Origin: SG8-30 sp963695085
GTDB taxonomy: Bacteria; Pseudomonadota; Gammaproteobacteria; Steroidobacterales; Steroidobacteraceae
Assembly: GCA_963695085.1 (NCBI GenBank)
Contig: CAVOFV010000001.1
Location: 370,231-434,230, forward strand
Length of the DNA: 64,000 bases
Reading direction: 5' to 3'
Every line of letters begins with the position of its first letter. The first letter of the stretch is position 1. Under the pieces are notes generated by a model. It searched no databases and was not told the origin of the DNA. It worked only from the letters and a program-made list of their open reading frames with translations. This document shows, in pieces, positions 58,809-64,000 of the stretch. A program made the translations under genes and the position numbers.

Positions 58809-60590
58809 CTAACACCGATCTTCTTTAAGGCACGACCTGCGGCTCATATCCCGAAGTCTTTGTGCCCCCTCACCGATCGCCTGTCCGGCGTTTCGAACAG
58901 CATCTGCAACACCCGGAGCAGCAGCATTAATCGTAGCGGCGACTCCTTCGCCGGATGCGGCCCCCACAATTTCTCCACTGACAGAACCTGCAGATGCGCC
59001 CAAGGCGTTTTCCAGGGTGTTGCCGGCAGCCGCGCCGAGTGGAGCGCCGATAGCAGATGCAACGCCAGCAACTGCCGCCTTAGAGGCGCTCACCTCTCGT
59101 CCATTGACCACATCCCCTGCGACACTGCCAGCTGCGCCAGCGGTCCCGCCAACAGCGGCAATCGCTGCTGGATTACTGGCTAGTGCTGGATTGACGGCAA
59201 TGGCTGCACTTACCGCACCTGCTGCCGCGCCTGCAGTCAGCGCGTCTCCGATGTTTACTTGACCTGTTGTGAGCGCTTGAGATGCCGCATTGGCGACTGT
59301 CCCTACCGCCGCCCCAATGGCTCCGGCTACCACCCCTCGACAGACCGGATTCGCCGCGCATCCTACAAGGAGTGGAACGAATTCTCCCGTGGGGTCCGTG
59401 AGATTGACCGGATCATTGCGTACATACGCATAGAGGTTGAAGTCATCCTCATACCCGATCGGGTCGGTCTGCATGAACCGGCCGAGGCCGGGGTGGTAGA
59501 ACCGTGCCTTGTAGTACAGGAGGCCCAGTTCGAGGATGGCCGCCTGGCCGGTGTACTGGAAGCGCAGGGTGTTGTCGGTGGCGGTGACGCCGTAGGCGTC
59601 GTAGCTGCGGACCTGCTGCATGGCGCCGGATGAGGCCGACACCGCCACGATCGAGCCCTGGTGATTCGCATGCAGGTAGCGCCGGGTGGCTGAGGAGACT
59701 GAGGCCCCCTCGTACCAGATGAGCGGCTCATCAACCCCGGCGCCGTGCACGTAGCGGCGCAGCAGGCTGCCGCTGCCGTCGTACTCCGCGATCAGGCGAT
59801 CCCCGTCGTAGACAAAGCGGGTCATGTTGGCGCCGCTCGTCACCTGGTAGAGCCGCCCGAGCGGGTCATAGGCGAGGCTGGCGTTCTCGGCCCCGCTCGC
59901 GCTCACCAGGCGGTTCTCGGTGTCGTAGCCGAAGGTCGTGGCGCCGTCGCCGGTCAGGTTGCCGTTGGCATCCCAGCTGTGGGTGGTGCCTCCGACCTGG
60001 GTGTACTGGTTGCGGCCATTGACCGCGTAGCTCTGGGTCGCGGGCGCGACCGGATACTCGTAGGCATTGTTGGTGAGCGAGCGGCTGACGATCTGGCTGG
60101 CCGGGTTGTAGCCAAACCCCTGGGTGGCGTCGTTGGCGCTCCCGGAGCCGTCCAGGTCATGGGTCAGGGCGGCGAGCCGGGAGAGGGGGTCGTAGCCATA
60201 GCCTGTGGTCGCGCCCATGACATCGCGGGCGAGCTGATCGCGCCGGCCCTGTCCGTCGTAGAAGATTGAGGCGAGCGTGGTCGAGGGGCCGTTCTCGGAA
60301 AGGTGGATCAGGCGGTCGGCGCTGTCGTAGGCGTACTCGAAGAAGGCCCCGTCCGGATGGGTAATCCGGGTGCGATTGCCGTGCGCGTCGTAGTCCGAAG
60401 CGACCTGCCGCGTGACGCCGCCCATGGTGCTACTCGAGACCCTCAGGCGTCCGAACCCGTCATAGCTGTTGGTGATGCCGGCGCCGCTGTCGGAGCTAAA
60501 GCGCGCGTGGGTCATGAGACCCCGCACCTCATAGCCGTGATACACGCTGTAGCCCGGCGCGCCGCTCGCCGAGGTCGGCACGGTCTTCAC
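58809..60590 (-). CDS. Orphan Rhs core with variable C-terminus (5'-truncated cassette)
   Basis: 593 residues. The first ~400 are YD/RHS repeats nearly identical to the C-terminal core of the large rhs gene, ending RFMQTDPIGYEDDFNLYAYV and NLTDPTGEF. The C-terminal ~190 residues differ entirely: an Ala/Gly-rich hydrophobic stretch (GVVAGAIGAAVGTVANAAS) and a basic end (RDMSRRSCLKEDRC). Core homology continues upstream to 60652, right up to the previous gene's stop, so this is a displaced cassette without its own N-terminus. The GTG at 60590 is only the first start codon in frame. It may serve as a donor for recombination. Confidence 0.8.
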   Translation of the reverse strand: MKTVPTSASGAPGYSVYHGYEVRGLMTHARFSSDSGAGITNSYDGFGRLRVSSSTMGGVTRQVASDYDAHGNRTRITHPDGAFFEYAYDSADRLIHLSENGPSTTLASIFYDGQGRRDQLARDVMGATTGYGYDPLSRLAALTHDLDGSGSANDATQGFGYNPASQIVSRSLTNNAYEYPVAPATQSYAVNGRNQYTQVGGTTHSWDANGNLTGDGATTFGYDTENRLVSASGAENASLAYDPLGRLYQVTSGANMTRFVYDGDRLIAEYDGSGSLLRRYVHGAGVDEPLIWYEGASVSSATRRYLHANHQGSIVAVSASSGAMQQVRSYDAYGVTATDNTLRFQYTGQAAILELGLLYYKARFYHPGLGRFMQTDPIGYEDDFNLYAYVRNDPVNLTDPTGEFVPLLVGCAANPVCRGVVAGAIGAAVGTVANAASQALTTGQVNIGDALTAGAAAGAVSAAIAVNPALASNPAAIAAVGGTAGAAGSVAGDVVNGREVSASKAAVAGVASAIGAPLGAAAGNTLENALGASAGSVSGEIVGAASGEGVAATINAAAPGVADAVRNAGQAIGEGAQRLRDMSRRSCLKEDRC

Positions 60591-60652
60591 GCGCAGGCGG
60601 TTCAGCGCATCGTACGAGTAGCCGATGGTGCGGCCGTCGCGCTTCCTGAGCG
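59410..60652. repeat. Rhs core direct repeat, copy 1
   Basis: About 1.24 kb closely matching 61647-62890 in the same orientation, with scattered substitutions. Homology stops abruptly at GAGCGAG on the right (60652) and near GGATCATTGC on the left, where the variable C-terminal coding begins. This is the repeat through which cassette exchange could occur. Confidence 0.85.
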
Positions 60653-60659
60653 AGGTGCG

Positions 60660-61058
60660 TCAACCCGCTTTCGCAATCTCCGTGACGTAAATGATCGGCG
60701 CTGCTGAGCATATGCCGGTCGCAACCCACCTGTCGTTGAGCTGATACGAGACCACCCCTTCTGCTCGGACCTGGGCGTAGGCCTTTCCGCGAATACGAAA
60801 ACTTTCACCCTGGAATCTCTTCAGCTTCCGATACTGGTCATCCTTCAGTGCGAGTGCGAAACATCCCTCAATCGTCTTTAACTCGGCGACGGAAGCAGGA
60901 ACTCCCTGATATATAAACAACCTGCCCACAGCTTCGCAATCGCCTCCGACTACGCATTCGACTCCAGCGTTGGTCATCGGAGGCTGTCGAATGGCAACGC
61001 AGCCGTTGAGCAATAATGCAGCTATGAAAACAATTATCAGTTTGGCGTGAATGTGCAT
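60660..61058 (-). CDS. Lipoprotein, candidate immunity for the large Rhs toxin
   Basis: 132 residues. A signal peptide with lipobox LLLNGC (MHIHAKLIIVFIAALLLNGC) predicts a lipoprotein with Cys20 acylated; the following VAIRQPP has no Asp at +2, so outer-membrane sorting is expected. The mature part is a small mixed domain (KTIEGCFALALKDDQYRKLK). The gene starts within the last 22 bases of the large rhs gene, so it is translationally coupled to it. It is lower in GC than housekeeping genes. No family is recognised; the immunity role rests on position. Confidence 0.65.
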   Translation of the reverse strand: MHIHAKLIIVFIAALLLNGCVAIRQPPMTNAGVECVVGGDCEAVGRLFIYQGVPASVAELKTIEGCFALALKDDQYRKLKRFQGESFRIRGKAYAQVRAEGVVSYQLNDRWVATGICSAAPIIYVTEIAKAG

Positions 61059-64000
61059 TTCTGCCCCGAGCCGCCGTTGTGTTGATTCCAGTTGCTGATC
61101 AGGCCTTGAATTTCTGCGCGTTCCGGTCTGGAAAGGCCTCCTCCGGCAAGTTGCCGCACGCGAAAGCCAACGGCCGTCGACTCGATTGCGAATGCTCCTC
61201 GCCGGGACATTTGGTACGCGGTTTGGCTCGTAGCTGCAGCCATTAGCCCATCTTCCGGACCGGGCAGAGGATTCAATTCTCCGCCACCGTGTGTGTGACC
61301 GGCGCTCTCTCCATCCGCAAGGTCACTAACATTCAATCTGTTGGCCGCTCGCGTGGAACCATCTTCGCAGGTCTGGGTGCCACTTTCAGTGAACGGCTTT
61401 GGGTAGATCCCGTCGAGATTGACTCTGAAGCCTTGCTCCAGAATCCCTGTCAATGGGAAGCGAATTCGCTCTCCAGAAGTGAAGCGCTTCAGTTTTCGCC
61501 CAGTGACGACAATTTCGTCCTTTTTCTTGATTTCTTCATTCGGTTCGGGTTGCTCTTCCGAGCCAGTTTCAGTTGCCGAATCGTCGATACATCTGCGGTC
61601 GCCGGCAGGACAGGCCGCCAAACCGAATGGGTCTACCCTGTTCAGCGGATCATTGCCGACATAGGCATAGATGTTCAGGTCATTCTCATACCCGATCGGG
61701 TCGGTCTGCATGAACCGGCCGAGACCGGCGTTGTAGAACCGCGCCTTGTAGTACAGGAGCCCGAGCTCGAGGATGGCCGCCTGGCCGGTGTACTGGAACC
61801 GCCCGGTGTTGCCGGCCGCGGTGACGCCATAGGGGTCGTAGGCGTGGATCTGCAGCTTGGCCCCGGCTGCATTGCTCGTGGCCACGATCGAGCCCTGATG
61901 ATTGGCATGCAGGTAACGCCGGCTGGCTGAGGAGACTGAGGCCCCTTCGTACCAGATGAGCGGCTCGTCGACCCCGGCGCCGTGCACGTAGCGGCGCAGC
62001 AGGGTGCCGCTGCCGTCGTACTCGGCGATCAGCCGGTCGCCGTCATAGAGAAACCGGGTGGTGTTGGCGCCGCTGGTCACCTGGTAGAGCCGCCCGAGCG
62101 GGTCATAGGCGAGGCTGGCGTTCTTGGCCCCGCTCGCGCTCACCAGCCGGTTCTCGGTGTCGTAGCCGAACGTGGTGGCGCCGTCCCAGGTCAGATTGCC
62201 GTTGGCATCCCAGGTATGGGCCGCGCCCCCGACCTGGGTGTACTGGTTGCGGCCGTTGACCGCATAGGTGCGGGTGGCAGGCGTCACCGGATACTCATAG
62301 GCGTTGTTCGTGAGCGTGCGGCTGACGATCTGGCTCGCCGGGTTGTAGCCGAACCCCAGGGTGGCGTCGTTGGTGCTGCCAGAGCCGTCCAGATCATGGC
62401 TCAGGGCGGCGAGCCGTGAGACCGGATCGTAGCCATAGCCCGTGGTCGCGCCCATGACATCGCGGGCGAGCTGATCGCGCCGGCCCTGTCCGTCGTAGAA
62501 GATCGACGCCAGCGTGGTCGAGGGTCCGTTCTCCCCCAAATGCATGAGCCGGTCGCGGCCGTCGTAGGCGTACTCAAAGAAGGCGCCGTCCGGTTGGGCG
62601 ATGCGCGTGCGGTTGCCGTGCGCGTCGTAGGTCGAGGACACGGTCCGGGTGACCCCGCCCATGTTGCTGCTCGACACCAGTAGCCGTCCGAAGCCGTCGT
62701 AACTGTTGGTCACCCCCTGGCCGCTGTCCGAGCTGAAGCGCGCGTGGGTCATGAGACCCCGCACCTCATAGCCGTGATACACGCTGTAGCCAGGCGCGCC
62801 GCTCGCGGAAGTCGGGACGGTCTTGATCCGCAGCCGGTTCAGCGCATCGTACGAGTAGCCGATGGTGCGTCCATCGCGCTTCCGGAGCGAGATCCGGTTG
62901 CCGGCGGCGTCGTAGCCGTACTGCTCGTAATCGGTCGTGCTCGACTGGCCGGCGCCGGTCGTGGTCACCGGAAAACGCAGCTTGAACAGCCGGTCGAAGC
63001 CGTCGTACTCGAAGGTGCTCAGGTTGTTGTTGGCGTCCTTCACCGTCTGGCGCTGGCCATTCAACGTATAGGTGTACGTGGCATAGTTCTGCTGCAGCGC
63101 GGTGCCGTAGGCGCGCCGCACCTGCAGGAGCTGGCCCGCCGCATCGTAGACGTTGCGCGTGATGCGGTCCGGGCCGAAGCTCCCTTCCGTCCCCAGCGTG
63201 CAGGCGCTCGTCGGCAGCGCGACGAAGGCGTCCGGGTTCATCCGGCGCGCCTCGCACTCGAGCCGATTGCGCAGATCGAACGTGCGCTGAACGACAGTGT
63301 GGGCTGTCCCGGTCGCGGACACGGTCTCGCGCTCCGGGTTGCGCCGGGCGTCGTAGGCGTGGTCGATGCGGCGGAAGACGGCGGTGAACGCCGGATTCGT
63401 CGGATTCGTCACCGAGCCTTCGTCGACGTATTCGACCTTGTCATCGGCATCCCGATACTCGAACTGGCGCGCGAGCCGGGTGCCATTGCTCTCCAATGGG
63501 CCGATTTCCCATTTCCGACGGCCGTGCACGTCGTAGCGGAAATACTTCGCGTCGCCGGTGCCGGGCAGCGGACCGTCCTCGATCAGCAACCGCCCCGCGT
63601 CGTCGTACGTGTAGTACGTCGCGAGCGTCACGCCCGCCGCGGCATCGATCCGGCGCTCGACGGAAGGAAGGAATGTGCTGCCCCAGTATTCATACTCGGT
63701 GCGGATCTCGTCAGGCGTGCCGCAGGTCGAGACGTTGCCGCAGACCCGCACGATGTTGCGACGGCTGAGCCCGGTGCTCGTCTCGTAGGTGATATAGGTC
63801 TTGCGCCGGACGCCGTTTGCGTCCGCGGGGTCGGTCTGTTCGGTGAGCTGGCCGCTGGCGTTGTACTGAAAGTCGGTCTGCCGGCCGAGGCCGTCGCGAT
63901 ACCACGTCGGCCGGTTGCAGAGCACATCGTAAGTGGAGGGGAAGCATGACGCCGTCGGGTAGTTGGCAGTCCCGGTGATGGAACTCAGGCCCGAGCCGGG
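61037..64000 (-). CDS. Large Rhs polymorphic toxin (N-terminus outside window)
   Basis: At least 987 residues, open to the window edge. Many YD/RHS repeats (YDAHGNRTRI, FEYDGFDRLFKL, YGYDPVSRLAAL) build the shell, ended by the core signature RFMQTDPIGYENDLNIYAYV then NRVDPFGL. The variable toxin is about 194 residues (61037-61620): IVVTGRKLKRF linker, then AGHTHGGGELNPLPGPEDGL and AYQMSRRGAFAIESTAVGFR. The HTH...D spacing resembles a JAB/DUF4329-like metal site. GC content drops in the toxin part. Delivery (T6SS or other) cannot be told here. Confidence 0.88.
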   Translation of the reverse strand, partial: PGSGLSSITGTANYPTASCFPSTYDVLCNRPTWYRDGLGRQTDFQYNASGQLTEQTDPADANGVRRKTYITYETSTGLSRRNIVRVCGNVSTCGTPDEIRTEYEYWGSTFLPSVERRIDAAAGVTLATYYTYDDAGRLLIEDGPLPGTGDAKYFRYDVHGRRKWEIGPLESNGTRLARQFEYRDADDKVEYVDEGSVTNPTNPAFTAVFRRIDHAYDARRNPERETVSATGTAHTVVQRTFDLRNRLECEARRMNPDAFVALPTSACTLGTEGSFGPDRITRNVYDAAGQLLQVRRAYGTALQQNYATYTYTLNGQRQTVKDANNNLSTFEYDGFDRLFKLRFPVTTTGAGQSSTTDYEQYGYDAAGNRISLRKRDGRTIGYSYDALNRLRIKTVPTSASGAPGYSVYHGYEVRGLMTHARFSSDSGQGVTNSYDGFGRLLVSSSNMGGVTRTVSSTYDAHGNRTRIAQPDGAFFEYAYDGRDRLMHLGENGPSTTLASIFYDGQGRRDQLARDVMGATTGYGYDPVSRLAALSHDLDGSGSTNDATLGFGYNPASQIVSRTLTNNAYEYPVTPATRTYAVNGRNQYTQVGGAAHTWDANGNLTWDGATTFGYDTENRLVSASGAKNASLAYDPLGRLYQVTSGANTTRFLYDGDRLIAEYDGSGTLLRRYVHGAGVDEPLIWYEGASVSSASRRYLHANHQGSIVATSNAAGAKLQIHAYDPYGVTAAGNTGRFQYTGQAAILELGLLYYKARFYNAGLGRFMQTDPIGYENDLNIYAYVGNDPLNRVDPFGLAACPAGDRRCIDDSATETGSEEQPEPNEEIKKKDEIVVTGRKLKRFTSGERIRFPLTGILEQGFRVNLDGIYPKPFTESGTQTCEDGSTRAANRLNVSDLADGESAGHTHGGGELNPLPGPEDGLMAAATSQTAYQMSRRGAFAIESTAVGFRVRQLAGGGLSRPERAEIQGLISNWNQHNGGSGQKCTFTPN
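61647..62890. repeat. Rhs core direct repeat, copy 2
   Basis: Counterpart of 59410-60652, lying inside the large rhs gene and coding for its last ~415 core residues. Same orientation; the repeats are separated by about 1 kb holding the first toxin domain and its immunity candidate. Confidence 0.85.

Noticed and set aside
55141..64000. A CRISPR array in the accessory region
   Set aside because: The only tandem short repeats are the three 10-mers at the antitoxin start and the coding rhs repeats; no repeat-spacer pattern or cas gene is present.

Overview
The window reads as a chromosomal segment of a GC-rich gammaproteobacterium. Two gene orders match the Escherichia coli backbone: ffh-rpsP-rimM-trmD-rplS with divergent ypjD-yfjD, and queG/nnr-tsaE-amiB-mutL-miaA-hfq-hflX-hflK-hflC-DUF2065-purA. 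MutL keeps an endonuclease motif, and a FAR/wax-synthase pair is present. Together these suggest a lineage outside the Enterobacterales, nearer Xanthomonadales, Nevskiales or Steroidobacterales. This placement is inference from gene content; no 16S gene is present.

Layout. 1-9.2 kb: end of sufT, putA, a LysR regulator divergent from a tyrosine phenol-lyase-type enzyme, a hemolysin III protein, Nudix hydrolase, DUF481 protein, queuosine-precursor transporter and cupin. 9.2-14.1 kb: hslR, the threonine catabolic pair kbl-tdh, and sppA. 14.2-19.9 kb: the rplS-trmD-rimM-rpsP and ffh translation/secretion cluster, with ypjD and a CorB-like gene. 20-24.1 kb: radA, then a Ser/Thr kinase, PP2C phosphatase and FHA-protein cassette. 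24.2-32.6 kb: DUF302 gene, alr, dnaB, the rpsF-rpsR-DUF2232-rplI operon with a structured leader, rlmB and rnr. 32.6-39.8 kb: tRNA-Leu(CAG), then a neutral-lipid neighbourhood of fatty acyl-CoA reductase, wax ester synthase/DGAT, TPR protein, phasin, patatin and an unknown protein. 39.8-55.0 kb: the purA-to-queG housekeeping run, then a deoxynucleoside kinase, folK and pcnB.

From tRNA-Glu(CTC) at 55.07 kb to the right edge the content is accessory. The tRNA is followed by an integrase-arm-like repeat. After it come fragments of integrase and MobA/MobL relaxase genes and two outward-facing sequences resembling MobQ-type oriT sites. These two sites bracket a ParD/ParE-like toxin-antitoxin operon, which has a three-copy 10-bp operator repeat over its start and a RelB-like antitoxin remnant overlapping its end. 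A second toxin-antitoxin locus carries a frameshift in a CG-dinucleotide tract. From 58.3 kb to the edge, on the minus strand, lies an Rhs polymorphic-toxin locus: a long rhs gene entering from beyond the window, its C-terminal toxin domain, an overlapping lipoprotein immunity candidate, a displaced orphan rhs core with a second C-terminus and a two-TM immunity candidate, and a third Rhs scrap. About 1.24 kb of rhs core is duplicated between the first two modules.

Main points for follow-up: the paired oriT-like sites around the toxin-antitoxin operon, the Rhs orphan-cassette array, a PutA whose aldehyde-dehydrogenase nucleophile cysteine is serine, and an rpsF leader able to pair with its own Shine-Dalgarno sequence.
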